A DNA stretch of 64,000 nucleotides from Sphingobacterium sp. UBA5670. Its GTDB lineage: Bacteria; Bacteroidota; Bacteroidia; Sphingobacteriales; Sphingobacteriaceae. This document shows positions 8,770 through 17,499 of this stretch, piece after piece. Location: positions 271,046 through 335,045 of the forward strand of contig NZ_DIIM01000021.1 of NCBI RefSeq assembly GCF_002420705.1, read 5' to 3'. Position numbers and translations under genes: made by a program. The notes below the pieces were generated by a model. It did no database searches. It saw nothing but the letters and a program-made list of their open reading frames with translations, and was not told the origin of the DNA. Position 1 is the first letter of the stretch; each line of letters begins with the position of its first letter.

Positions 8770-9819
8770 ATGAAGTTATCTCAGTTTAAATTCAACTTAC
8801 CAGAATCATTACTTGCTTCTGAACCTTCTGAAAACCGTGACGAATCACGCTTGATGGTATTACATAGGGATACTGGTAAAATTGAACACAAAATTTTCAA
8901 AGATGTATTGGATTATTTCGATGACAAAGATGTCATGATCTTAAACAATACTAAAGTTTTTCCAGCACGCCTCTACGGTAATAAAGAGAAAACTGGAGCT
9001 ACTATTGAAGTTTTCTTGTTGCGCGAATTGAACAATGAGCTTCGTCTTTGGGATGTATTGGTAGACCCAGCGCGCAAGATCCGTGTAGGTAACAAATTAT
9101 ATTTCGGCGATGATGACTTATTGGTAGCCGAAGTTGTTGACAATACAACTTCTCGTGGCCGTACAATTAGATTTTTGTTTGATGGTACGGATGAAGAATT
9201 CCGCCGCAATATTGAGATCTTAGGCGAAACTCCCCTTCCGAAATATATCAAACGTAAAGCAACTCCGGAAGACAAATTCCGTTATCAAACTATTTACGCA
9301 AAGAATGAAGGCGCAGTTGCTGCCCCTACAGCAGGTCTTCATTTTTCAAGAGAGTTAATGAAACGTTTAGAACTTAAGGGTGTCGATTTTGCAGAGGTTA
9401 CTCTTCACGTAGGTCTTGGAACTTTCCGTACTGTTGAAGTAGAAGATTTAACCAAACATAAAATGGATTCTGAGCAATTCATTATCACTGATGAAGCTGC
9501 GCGTGTGGTTAATAAAGCCATCGACAATAAACGTCGTGTATGTGCGGTAGGAACAACCTCGATGCGTGCGATAGAATCATCTGTTTCTGCGGACCATCAT
9601 TTAAAAGCGGCTTCTGACTGGACAAGTAAGTTTATCTATCCCCCTTACGATTTCAGTATCGCAAACTCCATGATTACAAATTTCCATACGCCGGAATCTA
9701 CGCTGTTGGTGATGATTGCTGCATTCGCGGGTTACGAAAATGTCATGAATGCATACGAAGTGGCTGTTAAAGAAAAATACAGATTCTATAGCTATGGTGA
9801 TGCAATGTTAATTATCTAG
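8770..9819 (+). CDS. queA: S-adenosylmethionine:tRNA ribosyltransferase-isomerase
   Basis: QueA transfers and isomerises the ribosyl moiety of SAM onto preQ1-modified tRNA to form epoxyqueuosine, the penultimate step of queuosine synthesis at the tRNA wobble position. Family signatures are intact: FNLPESLLASEP at the start, NNTKVFPARL, GAVAAPTAGLHFS, EVTLHVGLGTF and TTSMRAIES. The length of 349 aa is normal. The codon usage is noticeably richer in highly used codons (CGT, GGT) than its neighbours. It is monocistronic, ended by the terminator at about 9842. Confidence 0.96.
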   Translation: MKLSQFKFNLPESLLASEPSENRDESRLMVLHRDTGKIEHKIFKDVLDYFDDKDVMILNNTKVFPARLYGNKEKTGATIEVFLLRELNNELRLWDVLVDPARKIRVGNKLYFGDDDLLVAEVVDNTTSRGRTIRFLFDGTDEEFRRNIEILGETPLPKYIKRKATPEDKFRYQTIYAKNEGAVAAPTAGLHFSRELMKRLELKGVDFAEVTLHVGLGTFRTVEVEDLTKHKMDSEQFIITDEAARVVNKAIDNKRRVCAVGTTSMRAIESSVSADHHLKAASDWTSKFIYPPYDFSIANSMITNFHTPESTLLVMIAAFAGYENVMNAYEVAVKEKYRFYSYGDAMLII

Positions 9820-9841
9820 TGATCTGATATAACAAAAACAG

Positions 9842-9880
9842 AAAACGTGGATGGCCTCATAAACTATCCACGTTTTTTTT
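9842..9880 (+). terminator. Terminator after queA
   Basis: An 11-bp stem (9842-9852 with 9866-9876), core ACGTGGAT/ATCCACGT, followed by a run of eight T. Confidence 0.9.
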
Positions 9881-9904
9881 AAATAAAAACCTTTCAATAA
9901 AACC

Positions 9905-10588
9905 ATGAACTTTATCATAATCGTTGCTGCAGGAACCGGAAACAGAATGAAGAGCGACCTTCCAAAGCAGTTCCTTAATTTGAATGGGCTGCCGATCGTT
10001 ATGCATACAATTAATCGCTTTTGCCAATCAGAAACTATTTCGGAAGTTATTTTGGTCATCAGCGAGCCAATGGAAAGTTTTTGGACCGAACTGTGTTTAA
10101 AACATCAATTTGACAAGCCCATACATATTGCATTTGGTGGAAGCTCCCGTTTTGAAAGTGTAAAAAATGGTCTAGATTACATTCAGCAAAATTTTGATAT
10201 CGGTCCCAAAGATTATATTGCAGTACATGACGCGGCTCGCCCTATCGTCTCCGACCTCCTCATCAGAAAAGCTTTTCAAGGAGCTTACGAGCATCAAGCG
10301 ATAGTGCTGGCACAAAAAAGTATTGAATCTGTTCGCATGGGCAATGTATCAACAAATAAAGCTGTGGATAGAAACCAGATTTGGATGATACAAACGCCAC
10401 AAGTTTTTAACGGAGAATTATTGCTAAAGTCCTATCAACAAGATGAAGATCCACTTTTTACGGATGATGCTTCAGTTGTAGAAAAAATGGGCGAGCGTAT
10501 CTATATTGTTGAAGGCGATTCTAAAAATATTAAAATCACCTATCCCCAAGACCTGCAGATTGCTCAACTTTATTTGAATCTAATTTAA
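9905..10588 (+). CDS. ispD: 2-C-methyl-D-erythritol 4-phosphate cytidylyltransferase
   Basis: IspD adds CMP from CTP to methylerythritol phosphate in the non-mevalonate isoprenoid pathway. The nucleotide-binding N-terminus VAAGTGNRMKSDLPKQF carries the conserved Gly-rich loop, Arg and Lys. HDAARPIV and the QTPQVF and TDDASVVE segments of the active site are also present. At 227 aa it is complete. It is transcribed alone and meets the small membrane protein gene tail to tail 6 bp after its stop. Confidence 0.95.
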   Translation: MNFIIIVAAGTGNRMKSDLPKQFLNLNGLPIVMHTINRFCQSETISEVILVISEPMESFWTELCLKHQFDKPIHIAFGGSSRFESVKNGLDYIQQNFDIGPKDYIAVHDAARPIVSDLLIRKAFQGAYEHQAIVLAQKSIESVRMGNVSTNKAVDRNQIWMIQTPQVFNGELLLKSYQQDEDPLFTDDASVVEKMGERIYIVEGDSKNIKITYPQDLQIAQLYLNLI

Positions 10589-10594
10589 ATGGAT

Positions 10595-10750
10595 TTAGGC
10601 ATTACCACGAATAACACGCAATAATACGACAATAATTGCTATCACCAACAGAATATGGATGATATTATTTCCAGCTGCATAACCTCCAAAAAAACTTATC
10701 GCCCAGATGATAACCAAGATAACGGCGATGATGTACAATAGATTTCCCAT
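10595..10750 (-). CDS. Small two-helix membrane protein (lmo0937-like)
   Basis: This 51-codon gene is easy to miss by length. The product starts MGNLLYIIAVILVIIWAISFF, continues with a short Gly/Ala/Asn turn, then a second helix IIHILLVIAIIVVLLRVI, and ends in a basic tail. The architecture and the WAISFFGG and HILLVIAIIVVLLR patterns match the lmo0937 family of small membrane proteins common in Bacteroidota and Firmicutes, whose function is unknown. An inverted repeat (ATACCTA at 10765-10771, TAGGTAT at 10785-10791) lies just upstream and could be an operator. Confidence 0.75.
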   Translation of the reverse strand: MGNLLYIIAVILVIIWAISFFGGYAAGNNIIHILLVIAIIVVLLRVIRGNA

Positions 10751-10828
10751 TTCCTTATAATTTAATACCTAATTCTATTTTTTATAGGTATAACAAAGAA
10801 AAAAGTAGTATAGTTTTATTTAAATGGA

Positions 10829-11596
10829 TTAGCCTACATCCAACTTCAATCTGTCATAGGCTAGGAACATATTTTCAGGCAACTCTCTTGAGACAGCTTC
10901 ATGAAGCCCCATTCGATGTCCAATATGGGTAAAATATGTTTTATCGGCACGAATGTCACGGGCAAATTCGATTGCCTCATCCAAAGTTAAATGGGAAATA
11001 TGGGATTCCTTTTGTAAAGCATTTACCACAAGTACGCGGACACCTTCCAACAATTTTCTCGATTCATCGGAGATGAATTTAGCATCGGTAATATAAGCGA
11101 AATCTCCTATTCGAAAGCCCAAAACAGGCATCTTATAATGTAAAACTTCAATAGGCATGATTTCCTTACCAAATAAAGGCAATGGCACCCCAGCCTTTAT
11201 TACCTCCAAATCCAATCTTGGGGCTCCAGGGTATTTAACCTCCGTAAAAGCGTAGTAAAATTCACGTCTTAGCGCCTCATGAAGTGCCTCTGTCCCATAA
11301 ATAGAAATTGAACTGTGCTGCTGATAATTAAATGCTCGAACATCGTCTAAACCAGCAATATGATCTTTATGGGAGTGCGTCATTAAGACCGCATCCAAAT
11401 GCATAACTCTCTCACGCAGCATCTGATACCGAAAATCAGGGCCGGTATCCACAACCAGTGTATGTTGATTGTATTCAATAAGAATAGAAGAACGCAATCT
11501 CTTATCACGTTCGTCGCTAGATTGACAAACCTGACATTGGCACGCTATTACAGGTACCCCTTGTGATGTTCCGGTTCCTAAAAATGTAATTCTCAA
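10829..11596 (-). CDS. MBL-fold metallohydrolase, PhnP/Lrp-type
   Basis: A metallo-beta-lactamase-fold hydrolase with the metal-binding motif THSHKDHIAGLDD (HxHxDH) near residue 75 and the later ligands in YITDAK and THIGH. The N-terminal FLGTGTSQGVPVIACQCQVC, with paired cysteines, resembles PhnP-type cyclic-phosphate phosphodiesterases; the substrate cannot be assigned. The start codon is TTG at 11596, overlapping the TGA stop of the preceding small gene (TTGA), which implies translational coupling. No in-frame ATG gives the full conserved N-terminus. Confidence 0.82.
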   Translation of the reverse strand: MRITFLGTGTSQGVPVIACQCQVCQSSDERDKRLRSSILIEYNQHTLVVDTGPDFRYQMLRERVMHLDAVLMTHSHKDHIAGLDDVRAFNYQQHSSISIYGTEALHEALRREFYYAFTEVKYPGAPRLDLEVIKAGVPLPLFGKEIMPIEVLHYKMPVLGFRIGDFAYITDAKFISDESRKLLEGVRVLVVNALQKESHISHLTLDEAIEFARDIRADKTYFTHIGHRMGLHEAVSRELPENMFLAYDRLKLDVG

Positions 11597-11865
11597 GCTA
11601 CAGTTTTTGATTTCAATACCTCTTCATATAATGGGAGAAGTTTTTCAGAGATAGTCTCCGAGTCAATTTCAATATCCAGTAATATGTTCCACAATGACTG
11701 GATTTTTATTTCAAGATTCGAAAACTTATTGACCACTACAACTTTTGTTGTCTCTAACATACAGGCACCTGTGCGAAACGATCCCTTCTCGTACCTCACC
11801 TTATAACCTTGCTCCTTAAAAAACTCCTCTATCTTAGCTAAACTGCTTTGTGTAAACGGCAACAA
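11593..11865 (-). CDS. Small conserved protein of unknown function
   Basis: A 90-residue soluble protein that I do not recognise. It is predicted to be alpha/beta (AKIEEFFKEQGYKVRYEKGSF, then KVVVVNKFSNLEIKIQSLWNILLDIEI) without a signal peptide. The start is a TTG at 11865, supported by GAAGGAG about 7 nt upstream, one of the few Shine-Dalgarno-like sequences in this window. It is coupled by a 4-bp overlap to the MBL hydrolase gene, suggesting that the two products act together. Confidence 0.65.
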   Translation of the reverse strand: MLPFTQSSLAKIEEFFKEQGYKVRYEKGSFRTGACMLETTKVVVVNKFSNLEIKIQSLWNILLDIEIDSETISEKLLPLYEEVLKSKTVA

Positions 11866-11901
11866 AATCTCTCCTTCTTTTAAATTTCTACCTCAGTCTC
11901 C

Positions 11902-11932
11902 CAAACTTAGATAAATTTGATTTTAAATACAA
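11902..11932 (-). promoter_or_regulatory. Promoter of the small gene/MBL hydrolase pair
   Basis: Read on the minus strand: TTG (11932-11930), a 20-nt spacer, then TAAGTTTG (11909-11902), a full Bacteroidetes consensus promoter 36 nt before the TTG start codon. Confidence 0.7.
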
Positions 11933-11951
11933 ATAAATTCAACGCTGCCAA

Positions 11952-13079
11952 TCAATCGGCAAGTTTAAGAATTTCACTACCAAAAGTATCCCAACTGTAT
12001 TTCCTTTTTTCATCGATAATGTTCGTTCTAAATTGCTCTTCTTTGTTGTAATGGTAAAATGAAAAAATACCGTCGGCTATTTGACGGGCATCAGGTTCCA
12101 CAACATAACCAACGTAGCCATCTTGAACCAATTCAGGCAATCCCCCAACATTACTCACAATCATGGGAAGATCAAAATGATAAGCAACCTGAGTAATTCC
12201 ACTCTGCGTAGCACTACGATAAGGCAGCACAACGCAATCTGCCGCTGAAAAATAACGCCCCACCTCCTGGTTTGGAATAAAATCGGTATGCATAAAAATA
12301 AACTCTTCGAGTTTATACTTTCTTATAAGCTCCAGATATGGAGCAGAGTCACCATAAAATTCTCCGGCAAGCAATAATTTAACACCGAGATCGCGAACCT
12401 TGGAATTAGCTAATGCTTCCAGCAAGATATCTAAGCCCTTGTATTGACGAATAAAACCAAAAAACAATACGACTTTATCCTCTTCGGCAATCTTAAGTAA
12501 TCGACGTGCTTCCTTTTTACTTTGATGCGCACCATAGTTATCGTAGAGTGGATGCGGCGTATATACCGCTGGCATTTTCGGGCTTAACATTTTGAGATCT
12601 GCCAGCACACTTTTACTCATTGTGAGACAAGCATCAACGGATTTCAAAAAATAACGAATCAACTGCTTATCCCCTATGCGCTGTTCATGTGGAATTATAT
12701 TATCAGCAATGCAGACGATTTTAGTATGCTTATTTTTTCGGACTTGTCGTTGGATTGTCCCCAGACAAGGTCCAAAAAATGGCATCCAAAATCGCACGAT
12801 AAGCAAATCATAGTTCGCCTTCCTAAGCTCCCTACCAACCTTTATCCAATTAAGTGGATTAATAGAATTCACTGTCGTTTTAATATGAAGACCGGTTGGT
12901 GCAGGCTCATCGGAATACTGTGACTTTCCGGGAAAAAGGAAATTGGGATACTGCAGACTAAAGGAATAGATGTCCACTTCATGGCCCAACTCCTGAAAAT
13001 GGGATGCCAATCGTTCATTAAAAGACGCTATCCCCCCTCCCCTCAATGGATAGGCGGATCCTAAAATCACAATTCGCAT
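11952..13079 (-). CDS. Glycosyltransferase family 4 protein
   Basis: A GT-B fold glycosyltransferase of 375 aa. The N-terminal acceptor domain starts ILGSAYPLRGGGIASFNERLASHF with the Gly-rich loop. The C-terminal nucleotide-sugar domain holds VLFFGFIRQYKGLDILLEAL and AADCVVLPYRSATQSGITQVAYHFDLPMI, the region of the donor-binding Glu motif. It probably adds a sugar to a lipid carrier or cell-surface glycan. The downstream neighbour in transcription is the MBL pair with its own promoter; upstream, 6 bp away, is a family 2 glycosyltransferase, so the two glycosyltransferases form an operon. Confidence 0.85.
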   Translation of the reverse strand: MRIVILGSAYPLRGGGIASFNERLASHFQELGHEVDIYSFSLQYPNFLFPGKSQYSDEPAPTGLHIKTTVNSINPLNWIKVGRELRKANYDLLIVRFWMPFFGPCLGTIQRQVRKNKHTKIVCIADNIIPHEQRIGDKQLIRYFLKSVDACLTMSKSVLADLKMLSPKMPAVYTPHPLYDNYGAHQSKKEARRLLKIAEEDKVVLFFGFIRQYKGLDILLEALANSKVRDLGVKLLLAGEFYGDSAPYLELIRKYKLEEFIFMHTDFIPNQEVGRYFSAADCVVLPYRSATQSGITQVAYHFDLPMIVSNVGGLPELVQDGYVGYVVEPDARQIADGIFSFYHYNKEEQFRTNIIDEKRKYSWDTFGSEILKLAD

Positions 13080-13085
13080 ATTTAT

Positions 13086-14036
13086 TTAGATGACTTTCTC
13101 AATTTGATAATCATTCCGATCGGAGCTGCTTCTAGAGACTAATTCTGCCAAGAAACCTGTCAGAAATAATTGTGTTCCCAAAATAATCGCTGTAAGCGCA
13201 AAGAAAAATAAAGGCTGATCTGTTATATCTCTGAAGGGAGTACCGCTGGCTATACTCATAAGCTTGTGGCAAATCAGATAAATGGAGATAAATAAACCCG
13301 CAAGAAAACTAACCACTCCCATAACACCAAAAAAGTGCATCGGTCTTTTCGAGAACTTACCAACAAAAAATATGGACAATAAATCCAAGAACCCTTTTAC
13401 AAAGCGACCGGGACCAAATTTAGTTGTACCGTATTTGCGTGGGTAATGCTGTACAATCTGCTCCTGTATATTTGTAAATCCAGCCCATTTTGCGATAACG
13501 GGTATATAACGATGCATCTCACCATAAACCTCAATGTTCTTAACAACGTCCTTTTTATAGGCTTTAAGACCACAATTAAAATCATGCAGATTATGAATTC
13601 CAGACATTGACCTGGTCACTCCATTGAATAATTTGGTTGGGATTGTTTTGGTCAATGGATCATAACGTTTTTGCTTCCAACCGGATACCAAGTCAGCCCC
13701 TTTATTTATGATTCGGTCATACAATTCAGGAATCTCATCCGGGCTGTCCTGTAGATCCGCATCCATTGTAATAACCACATCGCCCTGTGCAGCAGCAAAA
13801 CCTACATTCAAAGCAGCAGATTTCCCATAATTACGTCGGAATTTTATAGCCGAAATATTCGTATTTCTTAATTTCAATTCTTCAATAACTTTCCAGGAAT
13901 TATCTTTGCTCCCATCATCAATCAAAATAATTTCATACGAGAAATGATTTGCGGCCATGACACGGTCGATCCAAGCTGTCAATTCGGGTAAGGATTCTTC
14001 TTCATTAAATAAAGGAACAACAACAGAAATATCCAT
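13086..14036 (-). CDS. Polyprenol-phosphate glycosyltransferase, family 2
   Basis: The GT-A domain (residues 1 to about 220) shows VVVPLFNEEESL, IDDGSKDNS, the metal-binding DADLQDSPDEIPEL and FNCGLKAYKKDV. It is followed by two transmembrane helices (FGVMGVVSFLAGLFISIYLIC and FFALTAIILGTQLFLTGFLAEL), the arrangement of DPM1/GtrB/ArnC-type enzymes that make polyprenyl-phosphate sugars at the inner membrane. I chose the ATG at 14036 (MDISVVVPLF), five codons into the longest frame, as the family begins there. It forms an operon with the family 4 glycosyltransferase. Confidence 0.87.
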   Translation of the reverse strand: MDISVVVPLFNEEESLPELTAWIDRVMAANHFSYEIILIDDGSKDNSWKVIEELKLRNTNISAIKFRRNYGKSAALNVGFAAAQGDVVITMDADLQDSPDEIPELYDRIINKGADLVSGWKQKRYDPLTKTIPTKLFNGVTRSMSGIHNLHDFNCGLKAYKKDVVKNIEVYGEMHRYIPVIAKWAGFTNIQEQIVQHYPRKYGTTKFGPGRFVKGFLDLLSIFFVGKFSKRPMHFFGVMGVVSFLAGLFISIYLICHKLMSIASGTPFRDITDQPLFFFALTAIILGTQLFLTGFLAELVSRSSSDRNDYQIEKVI

Positions 14037-14080
14037 GTGAATGTTAATCATGCTAAAAATGTAGTATTATAATACCAACA

Positions 14081-14107
14081 AAGGTATTACTTTTTCAGTA
14101 ATACCTT
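14081..14107. terminator. Hairpin after the DUF4199 gene
   Basis: A perfect 11-bp stem, AAGGTATTACT with AGTAATACCTT, and a 5-nt loop, placed 27 nt after the DUF4199 stop. It has only a short U stretch, so termination strength is uncertain. Confidence 0.55.
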
Positions 14108-14133
14108 ATAGGGTCAATTTTATTTATTAAACA

Positions 14134-14736
14134 CTAATTGGTCTCTTGTTTAACCACCAATCTTTCTCGTTTTGTTAAAGCTGATAATAGTAAAGCAAAA
14201 ACAAATTGGAACATCAATGTGATGGCCAATCCTTTGAACACCTGTCCTAAGGTTATCTTTCCGATAGAATCAACTTGCTTTTCAAGTTCTGCTATTTTTG
14301 AATCAATCACCTCATCTGGCACATTGTTCTTTTCCATATACTCAATTGTAACATTAATCGTATGCGTCACTACCTTTTCTTGCAAAGTTGGATTAATGAA
14401 ATTGACATAGAGCTGAGTTCCAATTGTGGAAATAATGGTCGAGATAGCAAGCATCATAAATATCGATTTCAATGCGATGGAAAAATTCCAATATCCACCA
14501 TTTGCTTTCCTAAGAGAGAATGCAAACAATGCTGAAATTACAACGAAAAGACCAGTATTAACAACAAATGACATCGACATTACTCCCCAGAAAGAATTTA
14601 AGTCTTTGACAACAAACAAGACAACTAATCCGAGAACAAAAGAAATTATTCCTAAGATGACACCATAGATAATACTTTTCTTCTTATTAATTACCGCATC
14701 AAATCCTATGTTACTTTGATTGATTGAATCTGTCAT
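14134..14736 (-). CDS. DUF4199-type membrane protein
   Basis: Four hydrophobic segments are visible: IIYGVILGIISFVLGLVVLFVV, FWGVMSMSFVVNTGLFVVISALFAF, SIFMMLAISTIISTIGTQLYV and GLAITLMFQFVFALLLSAL. A soluble segment of about 50 residues with coiled-coil potential (EKNNVPDEVIDSKIAELEKQ) sits between helices 3 and 4. This matches DUF4199 proteins of Bacteroidota, function unknown. It lies 4 bp downstream of the acidic-protein gene and appears to be co-transcribed with it and with the dihydroorotase homologue. Confidence 0.75.
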   Translation of the reverse strand: MTDSINQSNIGFDAVINKKKSIIYGVILGIISFVLGLVVLFVVKDLNSFWGVMSMSFVVNTGLFVVISALFAFSLRKANGGYWNFSIALKSIFMMLAISTIISTIGTQLYVNFINPTLQEKVVTHTINVTIEYMEKNNVPDEVIDSKIAELEKQVDSIGKITLGQVFKGLAITLMFQFVFALLLSALTKRERLVVKQETN

Positions 14737-14740
14737 AAAG

Positions 14741-15415
14741 TTATTTGTTATAGTAAGTACTGATTATTTGGTAAAGGGCAATGTCAAAGGCTTTATTGTT
14801 CGACGCTTCCGCATATTCTTCAAACTGTTTTTCGGTAGGTTTCAACTCACTGAAGAAACTCATAATAGGATAGAAAAGTTCATAAACCTCACTTCTTGGA
14901 TTTAGTCCTTTACCTACTTTTGCGATTTCTACATATGGACTATCTACGACAATTTGGTTGGCAATAATATCTTCATAAATCTCATGCTCATCTTGAAATT
15001 CATCTTCATCAACCAGCAAAAATTCTTTTAAGAAATCATCCAATTCAGGTTCAATCTCGTCATCCTTGCACTCTCCTAAATAAAGAAAAATATTCAACAA
15101 TTCAGTTCCACGATCTATAGTTTCATCTTCGATTGCTTCCCATTCCTCTGAATCTAGATAATCATCTTCAAGCTTTAGTACATCGTTGGAAAAAAAGTTC
15201 ATCAGTAAAAGATCGACATATACCTCACGCAGTTCATCAAATAAAGGATAGTCATCAAAAGATTGATCCAAAAGTTCTAGTTTCTCTAAATAGCTCGACT
15301 CCGTATTGAAGACATTTATGACTTTTTCGAGAAATTCTGGGGCGGTCGAAATTCCATCAACTTTGCCATAATTTAAAATACCTGCCTCAATGGCTGCTTT
15401 AATATTTGCTTCCAT
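14741..15415 (-). CDS. Acidic protein of unknown function
   Basis: A 224-residue soluble, strongly acidic helical protein (for example KLEDDYLDSEEWEAIEDET and DDEIEPELDDFLKEF). I do not recognise a domain. No signal peptide or membrane segment is visible. It sits 3 bp after the dihydroorotase homologue and 4 bp before the DUF4199 gene, so it is almost certainly translated from the same mRNA as both. Nothing in the sequence ties it to a catalytic function. Confidence 0.6.
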   Translation of the reverse strand: MEANIKAAIEAGILNYGKVDGISTAPEFLEKVINVFNTESSYLEKLELLDQSFDDYPLFDELREVYVDLLLMNFFSNDVLKLEDDYLDSEEWEAIEDETIDRGTELLNIFLYLGECKDDEIEPELDDFLKEFLLVDEDEFQDEHEIYEDIIANQIVVDSPYVEIAKVGKGLNPRSEVYELFYPIMSFFSELKPTEKQFEEYAEASNNKAFDIALYQIISTYYNK

Positions 15416-15418
15416 GGT

Positions 15419-16687
15419 TTAATCGTTTTTTTTGAGTTGATTATTATTGATGACCAATTCGACAGCACCCATTAGCTCCTGTCCGAATAGTGGCGAATTT
15501 TTTGACTTTGATTGATTCGTTTTTTCATCGAAATTCCAAGATTTCTTCAGATCAAATACAACAAGATTGGCTGTAGCCCCCTCTTCAAAACGAGGAACTT
15601 CAAGTCCCAGAATCTGCCTAGGTCTAATTGACAAACTATTTACAATTTGCTCCTCGTTAAGTCCAGCACGAATCAATAATGGTAACACTGTTTGCAATCC
15701 GATGATGCCATTTTTTGCGATGTGGAATTCAACATTTTTGAATTCTATTTCCTGTGGTGTATGTTGAGAAACAATAGCATCTATGGTACCTTCTTTAACA
15801 CCTTTAAGTAAAGCTTTAACATCTCCCTTAGTTCGTAAAGGTGGACTCACTTTATAATTACTATCAAAACCGATAATATCTTCGTCAGTAAAGACCAACT
15901 GATGTGCGGCAACATCACATGTAACTGGAAGCCCTTTTGCTTTTGCTTTTTTTATCAGATCAACCGCTTCCGGCGTACTAATAGATGCAAAATGAATAGG
16001 AGCTCCTGTATATTCCGCCAAATATAGGTCACGAGATACCATTAACGATTCGGCGAGATTAGGAATACCTTTCATTCCCAAATAAGTACTCATCGCGCCT
16101 TCATTCATTTTGTTTCCACCAGCCATTGACTCATCTTCAGCGTGTGAAAAAATCAATCCATCAAATCCTTTCGCATATAACAGTGCTCGACTCATTAATC
16201 CTGCCTGTTGTACACTTCTATTTCCATCGCTAAAGGCAACTGCTCCTGTCTGCTTCATATCAAACAACTCGGCCAATTCCTTTCCTTCTCTCTTTTTGCT
16301 GATCGCTCCAATCGGATGAACATCAATAATATTTCCTTTTGCCGTATTGACAATAAGTGCAACTTCGGAACGGCTTTGAATAGCGGGCTCGGTATTCGGC
16401 ATTACTGCTACGCCGGTAAACCCTCCCGCAGCAGCTGCCGCAGTTCCAGTTAGGATATCTTCTTTGGTTTCTAGTCCGGGCTCTCCAAAATTGGCATGTA
16501 AGTCAAAAAAACCGGGCGCCAAAATCTTTCCTGCACCATCAACGGTCTCAATGTTTTTATCAGCTACTTTGACAGTTTTTCCAATCTGTGCAATCTTTCC
16601 CTTTTCGACCAATACATCAACTTGCTGCTGATGAAATTCGTTACCAGGTAAAATTACTTTAACAGAAGTAATCAATAAGCTTTTCAT
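15419..16687 (-). CDS. Dihydroorotase homologue with degenerate metal site
   Basis: The overall sequence is clearly of the class I dihydroorotase type: TGTAAAAAGGFTGVAVMPNT, SHAEDESMAGG, NEGAMSTYLGMKGIPNLAES and NYKVSPPLRTKGDV. Key positions of active enzymes are altered. The HxH metal motif is H64-A-N66. The second His of HxxHxST is Ser235 (IHFASIST). The catalytic Asp of TDHAPH is Gln308 and its last His is Gln312 (SQHTPQ). PHHL has become AHQL. By analogy with the non-catalytic PyrC' partners of aspartate transcarbamoylase, this protein may be structural or have another activity. Many databases would call it pyrC, but catalysis is doubtful. Confidence 0.8.
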   Translation of the reverse strand: MKSLLITSVKVILPGNEFHQQQVDVLVEKGKIAQIGKTVKVADKNIETVDGAGKILAPGFFDLHANFGEPGLETKEDILTGTAAAAAGGFTGVAVMPNTEPAIQSRSEVALIVNTAKGNIIDVHPIGAISKKREGKELAELFDMKQTGAVAFSDGNRSVQQAGLMSRALLYAKGFDGLIFSHAEDESMAGGNKMNEGAMSTYLGMKGIPNLAESLMVSRDLYLAEYTGAPIHFASISTPEAVDLIKKAKAKGLPVTCDVAAHQLVFTDEDIIGFDSNYKVSPPLRTKGDVKALLKGVKEGTIDAIVSQHTPQEIEFKNVEFHIAKNGIIGLQTVLPLLIRAGLNEEQIVNSLSIRPRQILGLEVPRFEEGATANLVVFDLKKSWNFDEKTNQSKSKNSPLFGQELMGAVELVINNNQLKKND

Positions 16688-16902
16688 ATATGAATGTGAT
16701 TGAAATTAATAGGATACAAATTGTTTGTCGAAGCATGTAGCATTCTCAGTATGAACAAACAGACAGCCGCTTTATCACTATAAATCGTATAGCTACAAAT
16801 AACTTTTTCGCGCGATGCTTGTGATTGCTTCATTTCGAGAAACAAAGTTACAAAATACAAATTTATTAAAGAACATTAAAAATAGATTTCAAAGATCAGT
16901 AA

Positions 16903-17472
16903 CTAGGTATTTTCTCCCCACTGATAATGTTTAAATTCAAATCCTGCCAAGCTCAATATACGGTCAACCACAGTTTCTGCTACATCCTCCAATGTCTTTG
17001 GCAAACTATAGAATGAAGGGGACGCAGGACAAATGATCCCTCCAGCCTCCGTAACCAGTTTCATATTTTGAATATGAATAATACTTAAAGGTGTTTCACG
17101 AGTAACCAATATCAATCGCCGTCGTTCTTTTAGAATTACATCAGCCGCACGCGTTGTCAAATCAGAAGAAATTCCATGCGCTATTCTTGATAATGTCCCC
17201 ATTGAACATGGGCAGACAATCATCGTATCATACTGTGCGGATCCTGAAGCAAAAGGAGCAAAAAAATCACCTTTATCATAAAACTTGAAAGGTACGTCTT
17301 GATAGCTCTCATCGCCTAACTCCGCGCGCCATACATCCTTCGCATTGTTTGACATCACTATCCCAACTTCTGAAATTTGTGTTCTTAATACCAATAGCTT
17401 TTTAAGTAAAACTTTAGCGTAGATCGAGCCGCTGGCTCCAGTAATGGCAATAACAATTTTTCTCTTCGACAT
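16903..17472 (-). CDS. ubiX: Flavin prenyltransferase
   Basis: UbiX joins dimethylallyl phosphate to reduced FMN, producing the prenylated flavin cofactor of UbiD-type decarboxylases. The FMN-binding start IAITGASGSIYAKVLL, the central CPCSMGTLSRIAHGISSDLTTRAADV and the RRLILVTRETPLSIIHIQNM segment are all characteristic. I chose the ATG at 17472; the longer frame begins with a TTG at 17493 within the spacer. No ubiD is nearby. A promoter-hairpin-terminator unit lies just upstream (17500-17603) and may control this gene. Confidence 0.93.
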   Translation of the reverse strand: MSKRKIVIAITGASGSIYAKVLLKKLLVLRTQISEVGIVMSNNAKDVWRAELGDESYQDVPFKFYDKGDFFAPFASGSAQYDTMIVCPCSMGTLSRIAHGISSDLTTRAADVILKERRRLILVTRETPLSIIHIQNMKLVTEAGGIICPASPSFYSLPKTLEDVAETVVDRILSLAGFEFKHYQWGENT

Positions 17473-17499
17473 CTTTTTAAAATATAAAAACAAAGCTAT

